Shown: positions 24,050 to 32,690, counted from the first letter of the stretch. The stretch: DNA of 33,441 nucleotides from Candidatus Phocaeicola faecipullorum (GCA_018884025.1 JAHLFB010000289.1:1-33441), one strand, 5' to 3'. The notes: generated by a model not told the origin, from the sequence alone. Translations and numbers: made by a program.

Positions 24050-24637
24050 TCAGAATTTTACTTCGGGAGCAGTCTCTGTTCCTTCAGAAGCTTCGAAATA
24101 CGGGCGCTTTTCAAATCCGAATAGTCCTGCTATAATATTTTTCGGGAAACGGCGTATGTTAGTGTTGTATGCTTTTGCTGTTTCGTTGAATTTGCGTCGT
24201 TCAACACTTATTCTGTTTTCTGTGCCTTCAAGCTGCGCCTGAAGAGCCTGGAAGTTTTCGTTCGCCTTTAAGTCAGGATAATTTTCTGTTATAGCTAGCA
24301 GTCTGCCTAAAGCGGCACCTATTTCACCCTGTGCACGCTGGTACGCCTGTAATTTTTCCGGAGTGAGGTCGTCTATGCTGATTTGTGCCTGTGTGGCCTT
24401 TGATCTGGCTGATACAACAGCGTCCAATGTCTCTTTTTCATGTGCTGCATAGCCTTTTACAGTATTTACCAGATTAGGTATAAGGTCTGCACGGCGTTGA
24501 TATTGGTTTTCTACATTACTCCATGCCGTACTTACAGACTCTTCTTGTGAGACTAGCGAATTATAGGATGAGATACTGTAAACCACTGCAATTGCTATTA
24601 CCAGAATAACTGTGATGATAATCCAAGTTTTTTTCAT
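24050..24637 (-). CDS. lemA: LemA family protein
   Basis: Membrane-anchored coiled-helix protein of unknown biochemical role. The 195-aa sequence has one N-terminal transmembrane helix (about 4-24) followed by the conserved LemA block SAWSNVENQYQRRADLIPNLVNTVKGYAAHEKETLDAVVSAR and later AITENYPDLKANENFQALQAQLEGTENRISVERRKFNETAKAYNT. The C-terminus is FGFEKRPYFEA, also typical. It is translated just before the TPM gene (7-base gap), the usual LemA-TPM pairing. A -7 box lies about 40 bases upstream. Confidence 0.94.
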   Translation of the reverse strand: MKKTWIIITVILVIAIAVVYSISSYNSLVSQEESVSTAWSNVENQYQRRADLIPNLVNTVKGYAAHEKETLDAVVSARSKATQAQISIDDLTPEKLQAYQRAQGEIGAALGRLLAITENYPDLKANENFQALQAQLEGTENRISVERRKFNETAKAYNTNIRRFPKNIIAGLFGFEKRPYFEASEGTETAPEVKF

Positions 24638-24677
24638 ACGATGTCTTTGTTATAAATATTTAATAAAAAGTTTTGCG

Positions 24678-24685
24678 CAAACATA
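24678..24685 (-). promoter_or_regulatory. Possible -7 box of lemA operon
   Basis: On the minus strand TATGTTTG fits TAnnTTTG, 40 bases before the lemA ATG. No -33 TTTG at proper spacing. Confidence 0.45.
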
Positions 24686-24738
24686 ATAAAAATCTTCGTC
24701 CTTATTATGTTAATGTGCGGAATTGTGTTTTTGATTTA

Positions 24739-24996
24739 TTATTTACTGTATTTTTTCCTTGTAAAGGCAGATTTTATTCTTTTATATATTCTTACGCCTG
24801 TCATGATGCCATCGTAGGCTGCCATACCGGTATTGAAATGGTGCATTAGGAGGTCCATCTTGTTTTTTGTTTCAGGCGGGGAGAAAAGGTCCTGAGCTAT
24901 TTCCTGTATCCTGTCTTTTGATGCTTTAAGCTCGGCCTTTTTCTGGGCTTTCCTTTCGGAAACCAACTGTATGCTATATTTGATATTGTTGTCCAT
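24739..24996 (-). CDS. Conserved-type hypothetical protein, 85 aa
   Basis: No named family recognised. The protein is soluble and very basic, with a Lys/Glu-rich helical N-terminal half (SERKAQKKAELKASKDRIQEI) and a C-terminus ending RIKSAFTRKKYSK. Its start is 17 bases after the stop of the holin-like gene, so the two are co-transcribed. By position it corresponds to the third small gene of the YqjD/YqjE/YqjK-type envelope-stress clusters of other bacteria, which also encode a short charged helical protein; that comparison rests on context only. Confidence 0.75.
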   Translation of the reverse strand: MDNNIKYSIQLVSERKAQKKAELKASKDRIQEIAQDLFSPPETKNKMDLLMHHFNTGMAAYDGIMTGVRIYKRIKSAFTRKKYSK

Positions 24997-25013
24997 GATA
25001 ATCGTGTATATAT

Positions 25014-25388
25014 TTAGTTATTGCTCTCTTTGTCCTTGTCTTCCAGGAAAAGTCTGGCCAGAAAGTTTACCATAGGCTGAAAGATTATCTTTTGTCTGAA
25101 AATGTAAATTGCTATTCCAAGAATTAATATACATCCGCCAATAATGGCATAACTGGCTATTATATTGTTTACGAATGAGTCTATCGTATAAACAAGCATG
25201 AACGAGAAATAGAACAATGCTGTCATGCCCAGTACGATGAGTACGCATATAAGTATTAATGTAGATATAAGTATAGTTAGTTTTTCTACTAAATCCAACT
25301 TTATGTATTGTCCCTGCAATTCGATATACTTTTTTATCTCTTTGAACAGGGCTTCCAGATTGTCTATGCTTTTGTCGTTGGCAAACAT
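25014..25388 (-). CDS. Holin-superfamily-III-like (YqjE-type) membrane protein
   Basis: Membrane protein of 124 aa with a cytoplasmic N-terminal helix (DNLEALFKEIKKYIELQGQYIKLDLVEKL) and two or three hydrophobic segments: TILISTLILICVLIVLGMTA at about 38-57, and a second block around 75-97 (IASYAIIGGCILILGIAIYIF). It ends in a charged tail. This matches the phage_holin_3_6/YqjE-like family, which despite the name is a chromosomal envelope-stress protein and not a phage lysis gene. It is cotranscribed with the 85-aa gene and lies downstream of ytxH, with a large hairpin between. Confidence 0.8.
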   Translation of the reverse strand: MFANDKSIDNLEALFKEIKKYIELQGQYIKLDLVEKLTILISTLILICVLIVLGMTALFYFSFMLVYTIDSFVNNIIASYAIIGGCILILGIAIYIFRQKIIFQPMVNFLARLFLEDKDKESNN

Positions 25389-25410
25389 ATTTGTCTTTGC
25401 TTTGTGATTA

Positions 25411-25483
25411 ATAAAAAAGGGGAATTTAAAAGGAAGTTCCGTCAGTCGCGTAAGCGTGAGCGGCTTTTCCTTTTAAAATCCCT
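25411..25483 (-). terminator. Structured terminator/attenuator between ytxH and the holin-like gene
   Basis: Arms at 25420-25435 and 25467-25482 pair at 15 of 16 positions (GGGAATTTAAAAGGAA with TTCCTTTTAAAATCCC). Inside the loop, CCG/CGG, TCA/TGA and CGC/GCG continue the pairing to a GTAA (GNRA) tetraloop. On the minus strand the stem is followed by TTTTTTAT, about 25 bases before the holin-like ATG. Confidence 0.7.
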
Positions 25484-25548
25484 AATGTCTTTTCTCTAAT
25501 TAACTTGACTTTACAGAGTTGCATCCGCTATATGTGGTCGAATGTCTG

Positions 25549-25752
25549 TTAGTCTGCATCTTTAACTTCAGCTGCAATCTGATCAACTAAATCTTCCATT
25601 TCTGCGCGATTTAGTCTGATACCTTTCTGACGGAGGATTTCAGCTATTTTCTTACGTGTTTCTTCGCCTTTTTCCGGAGCGAATAAAATGCCGGCTGCTG
25701 CACCTAAGGCCAATCCGCCCAAGAATGCTGCTACAATGTTCAATGCTTTCAT
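25549..25752 (-). CDS. YtxH-domain protein
   Basis: Small membrane-anchored stress-type protein, 67 aa, with an N-terminal Gly/Ala-rich transmembrane helix (IVAAFLGGLALGAAAGILFAPEKG) and the family's FAPEKGEETRKKI transition into a charged helix ending in LVDQIAAEVKDAD. YtxH proteins are general-stress or envelope proteins of unknown mechanism. It heads the module ytxH - holin-like - 85-aa gene, but a strong hairpin separates it from the next gene, so it may be transcribed mostly alone. Confidence 0.88.
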   Translation of the reverse strand: MKALNIVAAFLGGLALGAAAGILFAPEKGEETRKKIAEILRQKGIRLNRAEMEDLVDQIAAEVKDAD

Positions 25753-25859
25753 GATAACGTGTGTTTTATCAGTGTGTATGAAACATTAATGAATATACTG
25801 AGATGTCTCTGATGTGTATTCACTTGTTGTGTCATATACGGGTTTATTATTGCTTTCTA

Positions 25860-25867
25860 CAAATCTA
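25860..25867 (-). promoter_or_regulatory. Possible -7 box of ytxH
   Basis: On the minus strand TAGATTTG fits TAnnTTTG. It lies about 108 bases before the ytxH ATG, which would give a leader of about 100 bases. No -33 box is apparent. Confidence 0.4.
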
Positions 25868-25973
25868 ATAAAAAAGATTGTATTTTGTCTGCTTTTGTCC
25901 GAAAAAAAATATCAAAATATTCTGAAAGATGTATTATTAACTGTTTTTAACTGCATAGAAAGGTTTATATTAC

Positions 25974-25981
25974 TACTTTTG
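25974..25981 (+). promoter_or_regulatory. Probable -7 box of the SPOR lipoprotein gene
   Basis: TACTTTTG fits TAnnTTTG, 51 bases before the ATG at 26032. The -33 region is not consensus. Confidence 0.5.
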
Positions 25982-26031
25982 TCGTGAAATATAAAAATGG
26001 AAAATTATTAAATCAAATAAAAGTAAGCAAA

Positions 26032-26529
26032 ATGAAAAAGTTATTCGTTTTAGGAATGGGATTGTGCCTGGTTTTGGCTTTCTCTTCTTGTAAGTCTAGT
26101 GAGAGTGCGTATAAAAAGGCATATGAAAAAGCTAAGCAAAATGAATTGGCTGAGGCTGCTAATCAAAAGGAAGTAGAACCTGCTCCGGTAGTAGAGGCTG
26201 CACCTGTAGTTGAAACTCCTGCTCCTGTGTCACCTGCTCCTGTTCGTGAAGAAAAAGTGGAACTGGTATCTGGAGATGGACTGAAAGCATTTAGCGTTGT
26301 TTGCGGAAGTTTTGGCGTAAAGGCTAATGCTGATGGTTTGAAATCAACTCTTGATGGCCAGGGATACAATGCCAAGGTTGTATATAACGCTGAACGCAAT
26401 ATGTACCGCGTGGTAGTTGCATCTTTTGACACTAGAGAAGAAGCTGCTGCTGCAAGAGACGCTTTCAAGGCAAAATATCCTAACCGCGAAGATTTCCAGG
26501 GTTCATGGTTATTGTACCGTGTTTATTAA
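26032..26529 (+). CDS. SPOR-domain lipoprotein
   Basis: Envelope lipoprotein that probably binds denuded (stem-peptide-free) peptidoglycan at septa. The 165-aa protein has a lipoprotein signal MKKLFVLGMGLCLVLAFSSC with the acylated Cys at 20, a short charged helix, a Pro/Val/Ala linker (APVVETPAPVSPAPV, about 55-80) and a C-terminal SPOR domain at about 86-165 (FSVVCGSFGVKANADGLKSTL; YRVVVASFDTREEAAAARDAF). An in-frame ATG at 25984 would put 16 extra residues before the signal, so 26032 is the start. It is monocistronic with a strong terminator. Confidence 0.92.
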   Translation: MKKLFVLGMGLCLVLAFSSCKSSESAYKKAYEKAKQNELAEAANQKEVEPAPVVEAAPVVETPAPVSPAPVREEKVELVSGDGLKAFSVVCGSFGVKANADGLKSTLDGQGYNAKVVYNAERNMYRVVVASFDTREEAAAARDAFKAKYPNREDFQGSWLLYRVY

Positions 26530-26571
26530 ATAGCAGATAGTTCGGATTTATTATTCTGATTATCATATTAT

Positions 26572-26603
26572 AAGCGATAGCGTAAAAGCTGTCGCTTTTT
26601 TTT
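26572..26603 (+). terminator. Terminator of the SPOR lipoprotein gene
   Basis: AAGCGATAGC (26572-26581) pairs with GCTGTCGCTT (26588-26597, one T-G pair) and runs into a T tract to 26603, two bases before the next promoter box. Confidence 0.88.
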
Positions 26604-26604
26604 A

Positions 26605-26612
26605 TACCTTTG
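26605..26612 (+). promoter_or_regulatory. Probable -7 box of the PCMD gene
   Basis: TACCTTTG fits TAnnTTTG, 26 bases before the ATG. It directly abuts the upstream terminator, whose T tract fills the spacer. Confidence 0.55.
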
Positions 26613-26638
26613 CGACTTGAATTTTGAATTAAAACGTT

Positions 26639-27592
26639 ATGAAAAATAGGTATTATGTTAGTTTGATTTGCGTCTTAATGGCAATATCTTTATCAGCTCA
26701 GGAAAAATTTGAACTCTTTAAGTATGGTGATATGGATCATTGGGTTACCAGAAGAATAGAGGAGTCAGGGATAATTGGCGGAAATGTAAAGTATTTGTAT
26801 GAATTAGGACCTGATAAGAATTTTGATGGTAATATCCCGTATGTGAATCAGGGAGGCTCGCCATGGGGAAACTCTAATGTCATGGCTAAGGTGGTAGGTA
26901 TTGTGAAAACAAATACCAGTGTCTATCCTGAAAAAAGAAACAATGGAAAGTGCGCTAGACTTGAAACCCATATAGAGAGTGTAAAAGTGCTTGGAATGGT
27001 AAATATTACGGTATTGGCATCCGGGTCAATGTTTCTCGGTGACATGAAAGAACCTATAACGGGTACAAAGGATGGCGAGAAGGCTCTTAATTGTGGAGTA
27101 CCTTTTACTAAAAGACCTGCTGCGATAAGATATGATTATAAAGTGAAAATGTCTGGCGAACCTAATAGAATACGACAGACTGGCTTTAGCAAGAAATCTG
27201 TAGTCAAGGGAAAGGATGCGGCTATTATGGTATGCTTTCTGCAGAAAAGAACAGAGGATGCTGACGGTAATATCATAGCAAAGAGGGTAGGTACGGCTGC
27301 GGTGAAATATACTGGAACGTCTGACTGGGTGAACGGCGCGACATATGAGATAATGTATGGCGATATAACATCTGATAGCAGGTATGTGCCAGAACTTATG
27401 GAACTGGGAACCGGAGGATATCATGCAAGGAACAGTAAAGGCGAAAGTGTTATGATAAAAGAAGACGGATGGGCTGACAAGAATGAAACTCCAACGCATA
27501 TCCTGGTTCAGTTTACATCAAGTATAGGAGGAGCTTTCATTGGTTCACCTGGAAATACCTTGTGGATAGACAATGTGGGTTTGGTGTATTAA
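26639..27592 (+). CDS. Secreted PCMD-domain protein
   Basis: Exported protein of 317 aa with signal peptide MKNRYYVSLICVLMAISLSAQ. The rest reads as a single beta-sandwich of the putative carbohydrate-metabolism domain (PCMD) type found at surface-protein C-termini in Bacteroidales: ELFKYGDMDHWVTRRI at the start, and the typical final strand GAFIGSPGNTLWIDNVGLVY. It lacks the Ig-like or adhesin-like partner domains that often precede PCMD. Function unknown; a glycan-binding role is plausible by family. It ends 71 bases before ruvX and has its own promoter box. Confidence 0.75.
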   Translation: MKNRYYVSLICVLMAISLSAQEKFELFKYGDMDHWVTRRIEESGIIGGNVKYLYELGPDKNFDGNIPYVNQGGSPWGNSNVMAKVVGIVKTNTSVYPEKRNNGKCARLETHIESVKVLGMVNITVLASGSMFLGDMKEPITGTKDGEKALNCGVPFTKRPAAIRYDYKVKMSGEPNRIRQTGFSKKSVVKGKDAAIMVCFLQKRTEDADGNIIAKRVGTAAVKYTGTSDWVNGATYEIMYGDITSDSRYVPELMELGTGGYHARNSKGESVMIKEDGWADKNETPTHILVQFTSSIGGAFIGSPGNTLWIDNVGLVY

Positions 27593-27646
27593 CTAAAGAG
27601 TAGGAATTTTTAAGTCTTGTATATAATGTGTTAATGAATTAATTTG

Positions 27647-27654
27647 TAAATTTG
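27647..27654 (+). promoter_or_regulatory. Probable -7 box of ruvX
   Basis: TAAATTTG fits TAnnTTTG and ends only 9 bases before the ruvX ATG, so the transcript would have almost no leader. Confidence 0.5.
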
Positions 27655-27663
27655 CTCCCGCAT

Positions 27664-28080
27664 ATGAGTAGAATTTTAGCTATAGATTACGGAAGAAAAC
27701 GTACGGGGGTGGCTGTAACAGACCCCATGCAGATTATTGCTACAGGACTTACAACAGTGCCTACACATGAATTGGAGAGTTTTATCACCAAATATGTGGA
27801 GCAGGAAAAGGTAGAGCGCATAATAATAGGCCATCCACGTCAAATGAATTATGAGGATTCTGATAATATGAAGAGTATTGTACCTTTTATTAACAGATTG
27901 AGAAAGTTGCTTCCAAATATGCCGGTAGAACTTGTTGATGAAAGGTTTACTTCTGTTCTTGCACATAAAGCCATGCTGGCCGGAGGATTAAAAAAGAAAG
28001 ATCGGCAGAACAAGGCATTGGTGGATGAAATCAGTGCTACTATAATTCTACAGTCATATCTGGAATCGAAGAAATATTAA
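27664..28080 (+). CDS. ruvX: YqgF/RuvX Holliday-junction resolvase-like protein
   Basis: RNase H-fold nuclease of the YqgF family, implicated in pre-16S rRNA 5'-end maturation and possibly Holliday-junction resolution. The 138-aa protein has the family's motifs: ILAIDYGRKRTGVAVTD at the N-terminus (catalytic Asp in IDYG), IIIGHPRQMN, VELVDERFTS (catalytic Glu) and, near the C-terminus, ALVDEISATIILQSYL (last Asp). A TTG four codons earlier gives no better start. It is 22 bases ahead of def in the same direction, so it leads the ruvX-def-TPR unit. Confidence 0.94.
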   Translation: MSRILAIDYGRKRTGVAVTDPMQIIATGLTTVPTHELESFITKYVEQEKVERIIIGHPRQMNYEDSDNMKSIVPFINRLRKLLPNMPVELVDERFTSVLAHKAMLAGGLKKKDRQNKALVDEISATIILQSYLESKKY

Positions 28081-28102
28081 CAACTGAAAAATTAATAAAA
28101 AG

Positions 28103-28657
28103 ATGATTTTACCAATTTATGTATATGGCCAGCCTGTTTTGCGTCAGGAGGCAGAAGATATTACTCCGGATTATCCAAATCTGAAAGAACTTATTGAAAA
28201 TATGTTTGAGACTATGGACCGTGCAGATGGTGTTGGTCTGGCTGCACCTCAGATAGGATTGCCTATTCGTGTGGTAGTCGTTAATCTGGATGTCCTGTCG
28301 GATGAAATGCCTGAATTTAAGGATTTCCGTCGTACATATATCAATGCGCATATCATTGAAACTGGAGAAGAAATTGTTTCAATGGAAGAAGGCTGTCTGA
28401 GCTTGCCTGGTGTACATGAGAGTGTTAAGCGCCCTGACAAAATTCATGTGACATATCTTGATGAAAATATGAATCCGCATGATGAGTGGGTGGAAGGATA
28501 TCTGGCCAGAGTTATGCAGCATGAGTTCGACCATTTGGATGGAACTATGTTTATAGACCACTTGTCTCCTTTGAGAAAACAGATGATTAGGGGAAAACTT
28601 AATAAAATGGTTGAAGGAAAAGCCCGTTGTGGTTACAAGGTGAAAACAGTGAAATGA
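28103..28657 (+). CDS. def: Peptide deformylase
   Basis: Metalloenzyme that removes the formyl group from the N-terminal fMet of new proteins. The 184-aa protein has all three signatures: GVGLAAPQIG at 43-52, EEGCLSLP with metal ligand C98, and QHEFDHLDG with H140, E141 and H144 (HExxH). Start MILPIYVYG is standard. It follows ruvX by 22 bases, and its stop TGA overlaps the ATG of the TPR gene (ATGA), indicating translational coupling. Confidence 0.97.
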   Translation: MILPIYVYGQPVLRQEAEDITPDYPNLKELIENMFETMDRADGVGLAAPQIGLPIRVVVVNLDVLSDEMPEFKDFRRTYINAHIIETGEEIVSMEEGCLSLPGVHESVKRPDKIHVTYLDENMNPHDEWVEGYLARVMQHEFDHLDGTMFIDHLSPLRKQMIRGKLNKMVEGKARCGYKVKTVK

Positions 28658-30654
28658 TAAAAAAGCTTCTATACATATTATATATAGGCTTGCTTTTTCC
28701 TATGGTTGCCGTGTCGCAGATTAATACAGACAGGGTTATGACTATAGGGAAAAATGCTCTTTATTTTGAGGATTACGTATTGTCCATACAATATTTTAAC
28801 CAGGTGATAAATGCAAAACCGTATTTGGCTGAGCCTTTTTTTTACAGAGGGTTGGCAAAGATAAACCTGGACGACTTTCAAGGTGCTGAAGCCGATTGTA
28901 CGGAATCTATAGAACGTAACCCGTTTGTTGCGAATACATATCAGATAAGAGGTATTTCCAGAATAAGGCAGGATAATTTTGATGGCGCGATAGCTGACTA
29001 TCAGAAAGCATTGACCATAGAGCCCGAAAACGAGGCTTTATGGCATAATCTTATTTTATGTAGAATACAAAAGAAGGATTATGCTACTGCCAGAGCTGAA
29101 CTTGATACTCTCATTTCGTTGTCTCCGAAATATACAGATGCATATCTGATGCGTACGGAGGTCTCTTTGAAAATGAAAGATACTCTGCAGGCAATGTCGG
29201 ATGCTGACAGGGCTATAGAGATAGACAGATATAATCCTGATACATGGGCTTCAAGGGCTGTACTGTTAATGCAAAGAGAAAAATATGCTGATGCGGAATC
29301 TGATTTCGATGAAGCGGCAAGACTTTCGTTTAAAAATTCAGGTATTTATATAAATAGGGCCTTGGCCAGATATCATCAGAATAATCTGCGAGGAGCGATG
29401 TCTGATTATGACATTGCTTTGGATATTGATAAAAACAATCTGATAGGGCATTATAACCGTGGATTGTTAAGAGCTCAGGTGGGTGATGATAACAGGGCTA
29501 TCGAAGATTTTGATTTCGTGTTGAGTGTAGAACCGGACAATTTAATGGCTGCATTTAATAGGGGGCTCCTCAGAAGCAAGACAGGTGACTATAAAGGTGC
29601 TATCGACGATTATAGTGCCGTGTTGAATGAGTATCCCAACTTTATGCCTGGTTATCAGTGTAGAGCAGAGGCCTATAGGAAGATAGGTGATTTGAAAAGA
29701 GCTGACGCGGATGAAATAGTAGTTCTTAAGGCGCAGATAGACGCGCAGTCCGGAACAAAAAATAATACTGCTTCTAATGACAAAACAAGAAAGAAGTCGG
29801 ATAAAAACATGAACAACTATCGCAAAATAGTTGTTGCTGACAATGATGATACTGAGAGTAAGTATAAGACAAATTATAGGGGTAGAGTTCAGGACAAGAA
29901 TGTTAACATTTTACCTCAGCCTATGTTTGCGCTTACTTACTATGAACGCAAGGATGAAGTGAGAAGGCAGATTAATTTTGACAAGAGAATTGCTCAGATG
30001 AATGAAAGGCATCTCTTCCCTGAGAAACTTATCATTACAAATAATGAGATGGCTCTTGATGAAGCACAGGTGAAGCAGCATTTCAATTCAATAAATCAAT
30101 TGTCGGCATCAATAGACAAGGAACCTGACAATGCATTGAATTATTATTCCCGTGCCTTGGATTTTTATCTGGTTCAGGATTTTGATAATGCGTTGAATGA
30201 CCTGAATGAATGTATTGCAAGAGATTCGACATTCTTCCCTGCTTATTTCAGCCGTGCTTTGATACATTATAAAGAACTGGAGTACAGGAAACGTGAGAAG
30301 AGTTTTGAAATAGTCGTGACTGATGAAAAAACAGCTCAGGTAAGGGCTCTTGATTATGCGAAGATACGTGAGGATTTTGATAAAGTCATTGAATTGGCAC
30401 CGGATTTTGTTTATGCGTATTACAATAGGGCTAATATTCTTACTATAATGAAAGATTATCGTGGGGCTATAGCTGATTATAATAAGGTGTTGGAGATTGA
30501 GCCTAATATGGCGGATGCTTATTTCAACAGAGGACTTACTCATGTTTTCCTGGGCAACAACAGGCTTGGTATTCAAGATTTGAGTAAAGCGGGCGAACTT
30601 GGGCTGTTCTCTGCCTACAATATCATAAAACGCTTTACGGCAAAAGAAGATTAA
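28654..30654 (+). CDS. Exported tetratricopeptide-repeat protein
   Basis: A 666-aa TPR scaffold with signal peptide MIKKLLYILYIGLLFPMVAVSQ, so periplasmic or outer-membrane associated. Residues about 30-370 hold roughly ten tandem TPR-like repeats (for example FDGAIADYQKALTIEPENEAL and NRAIEDFDFVLSVEPDNLMA). About 375-465 is a polar Lys/Asn/Asp-rich linker, followed by a segment (NILPQPMFALTYYERKDEVRR) that looks like a separate element. A second set of about four TPRs follows to the end. TPR arrays bind partner proteins; the partner is unknown. The start overlaps the def stop by four bases, so it is coupled to def. This gene sits between def and thrS in the block seen here. Confidence 0.88.
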   Translation: MIKKLLYILYIGLLFPMVAVSQINTDRVMTIGKNALYFEDYVLSIQYFNQVINAKPYLAEPFFYRGLAKINLDDFQGAEADCTESIERNPFVANTYQIRGISRIRQDNFDGAIADYQKALTIEPENEALWHNLILCRIQKKDYATARAELDTLISLSPKYTDAYLMRTEVSLKMKDTLQAMSDADRAIEIDRYNPDTWASRAVLLMQREKYADAESDFDEAARLSFKNSGIYINRALARYHQNNLRGAMSDYDIALDIDKNNLIGHYNRGLLRAQVGDDNRAIEDFDFVLSVEPDNLMAAFNRGLLRSKTGDYKGAIDDYSAVLNEYPNFMPGYQCRAEAYRKIGDLKRADADEIVVLKAQIDAQSGTKNNTASNDKTRKKSDKNMNNYRKIVVADNDDTESKYKTNYRGRVQDKNVNILPQPMFALTYYERKDEVRRQINFDKRIAQMNERHLFPEKLIITNNEMALDEAQVKQHFNSINQLSASIDKEPDNALNYYSRALDFYLVQDFDNALNDLNECIARDSTFFPAYFSRALIHYKELEYRKREKSFEIVVTDEKTAQVRALDYAKIREDFDKVIELAPDFVYAYYNRANILTIMKDYRGAIADYNKVLEIEPNMADAYFNRGLTHVFLGNNRLGIQDLSKAGELGLFSAYNIIKRFTAKED

Positions 30655-30694
30655 CATTTTGTTTGTAAAAGAAAACTATTAAAGAAACTTTTAC

Positions 30695-30702
30695 TATTTT
30701 TG
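30695..30702 (+). promoter_or_regulatory. Probable -7 box of thrS
   Basis: TATTTTTG fits TAnnTTTG, 41 bases before the ATG; no clear -33 box. I see no T-box-like leader; the 88-base gap holds nothing else. Confidence 0.5.
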
Positions 30703-30742
30703 CGGATAAAATTGAAGTAAGATAAGATTAAAATATAAAATC

Positions 30743-32683
30743 ATGATTAAGATAACTTTCCCGGATGGTTCGGTTCGTGAATATAACGAAGGTGTAACCG
30801 GTCTGCAGATTGCAGAAAGTATTAGCTCTCGTCTGGCACAGGATGTGCTGGCTTGCAGTGTTAATGGTGAGACTATAGATTTAAGTCGTCCAATAAATGA
30901 AGATGCAGAGTTCGTTCTTTACAAATGGGATGATGAACAAGGAAAACATGCTTTTTGGCATACAAGTGCACACTTGCTGGCTGAAGCACTTCAGGAACTT
31001 TATCCTGGAATACAGTTCGGTATCGGTCCTGCTATTGAAAATGGATTCTACTATGACGTTGATCCGGGTGAAGCTGTTATTAAGGAAGGCGATCTGCCTG
31101 CCATAGAAAAGAAAATGGCTGAATTGGCTGCTAAGAAAGAAACTCTGGTTCGTGAAAACATTTCAAAGGAAGATGCTTTGAAGATGTTTGGTGAAAGAGG
31201 CGAAACTTATAAATGTGAGCTTATTTCAGAACTTGAGGACGGTCATATCACTACATATACTCAAGGCGCGTTTACAGATTTGTGCCGTGGGCCACACTTG
31301 GTGTCAACAGCTCCAATTAAGGCTGTTAAGCTGTTGTCTGTGGCTGGTGCTTATTGGAGAGGACAGGAAGACCGTAAACAGATGACTAGAATTTACGGTA
31401 TATCTTTCCCGAAAAAGAAAATGCTTGATGAGTATCTGGCTTTGTTGGAAGAAGCTAAGAAACGTGACCACCGTAAGATTGGTAAGGAGATGGATTTGTT
31501 CATGTTCTCTGATACTGTAGGTAAAGGTTTGCCTATGTGGTTGCCAAAGGGTACAGCTTTGCGTATCCGTCTTCAGGATTTCTTACGCCGCATTCAGTCA
31601 AGATATGACTATCAGGAAGTTATGTGTCCACCTATAGGTAACAAACTTCTTTATGTTACTTCAGGACACTATGCTAAATATGGTAAGGATGCTTTCCAGC
31701 CAATTCATACACCGGAAGAAGGCGAAGAATACTTCCTTAAACCTATGAACTGTCCTCATCACTGTATGATATATAAGAACTCTCCACGTTCTTATCGTGA
31801 CCTTCCTTTACGTATTGCTGAGTTTGGTACTGTATGCCGTTATGAGCAGAGTGGTGAGCTTCACGGATTGACTCGTGTACGTAGCTTTACTCAGGATGAT
31901 GCTCACTTGTTCTGTCGTCCGGATCAGGTTAAGGACGAGTTCTTGCGTGTGATGGATATTATTTCAATTGTGTTCACTTCAATGGGACTTGAAAACTTTG
32001 AAGCTCAGATTTCATTGAGAGACAAAGTAAACAGAGACAAATATATCGGTTCAGAAGAAAATTGGGAAAAAGCTGAACAGGCTATTATCGAGGCTTGTCA
32101 GGAAAAAGGATTGCCTGCTAAGATTGAATATGGTGAAGCGGCTTTCTATGGTCCTAAACTTGACTTTATGGTTAAGGATGCTCTTGGACGTCGTTGGCAG
32201 TTGGGTACAATACAGGTTGACTATAACTTGCCTGAAAGATTCCAGTTGGAGTATATGGGTTCTGACAATCAGAAACACCGTCCTGTGATGATACACCGTG
32301 CGCCTTTCGGATCTATGGAACGTTTCGTGGCTGTTCTTATTGAACATACAGCTGGTAAGTTCCCATTGTGGTTGACTCCGGATCAGGTAGCTATTCTTCC
32401 TATTTCTGAAAAGTTCAATGAATATGCTGATCATGTTCGTATGGAACTCAAGAAGTATGATATTCGTGCATTGGTTGACGACAGAAATGAAAAGATTGGC
32501 CGTAAGATACGTGATAACGAAATGAAACGTATCCCATATATGCTTATCGTAGGTGAAAAAGAAGCAGAAAATGGTGAAGTTGCTGTAAGAAAACAGGGCG
32601 AAGGCGACAAGGGCACAATGAAAATAGAAGATTTTGCAAAAAATATTGCAGAAGAAGTTCATAATATGATAAATAAATGGTAA
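30743..32683 (+). CDS. thrS: Threonyl-tRNA synthetase
   Basis: Class II synthetase charging tRNA-Thr with threonine, with editing of serine. The 646-aa protein is full length: an N-terminal TGS domain (1 to about 62); an editing domain with H73-x3-H77 ([11 protein letters not shown]); the catalytic core with zinc ligands C337 (MNCPHHC), H388 (TQDDAHLF) and H518 ([15 protein letters not shown]); and a C-terminal anticodon-binding domain ([16 protein letters not shown]). It starts [10 protein letters not shown] as usual. infC follows on the same strand, the common thrS-infC order, with an internal promoter-like box at the thrS stop codon. Confidence 0.98.
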   Translation: MIKITFPDGSVREYNEGVTGLQIAESISSRLAQDVLACSVNGETIDLSRPINEDAEFVLYKWDDEQGKHAFWHTSAHLLAEALQELYPGIQFGIGPAIENGFYYDVDPGEAVIKEGDLPAIEKKMAELAAKKETLVRENISKEDALKMFGERGETYKCELISELEDGHITTYTQGAFTDLCRGPHLVSTAPIKAVKLLSVAGAYWRGQEDRKQMTRIYGISFPKKKMLDEYLALLEEAKKRDHRKIGKEMDLFMFSDTVGKGLPMWLPKGTALRIRLQDFLRRIQSRYDYQEVMCPPIGNKLLYVTSGHYAKYGKDAFQPIHTPEEGEEYFLKPMNCPHHCMIYKNSPRSYRDLPLRIAEFGTVCRYEQSGELHGLTRVRSFTQDDAHLFCRPDQVKDEFLRVMDIISIVFTSMGLENFEAQISLRDKVNRDKYIGSEENWEKAEQAIIEACQEKGLPAKIEYGEAAFYGPKLDFMVKDALGRRWQLGTIQVDYNLPERFQLEYMGSDNQKHRPVMIHRAPFGSMERFVAVLIEHTAGKFPLWLTPDQVAILPISEKFNEYADHVRMELKKYDIRALVDDRNEKIGRKIRDNEMKRIPYMLIVGEKEAENGEVAVRKQGEGDKGTMKIEDFAKNIAEEVHNMINKW

Positions 32684-32688
32684 CTTTG
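32681..32688 (+). promoter_or_regulatory. Probable -7 box of infC
   Basis: TAACTTTG fits TAnnTTTG and shares its TAA with the thrS stop codon. The start would fall near 32693, at the foot of a hairpin. Confidence 0.5.
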
Positions 32689-32690
32689 CA

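Noticed and set aside
25014-25388. Holin-like gene as sign of a prophage
   Set aside because: No capsid, lysin, integrase or repressor nearby; the family is a chromosomal envelope protein found with YtxH.
25382-25389. TAnnTTTG-type box on the minus strand for the holin-like gene
   Set aside because: It overlaps the start codon, so transcription would begin inside the gene.
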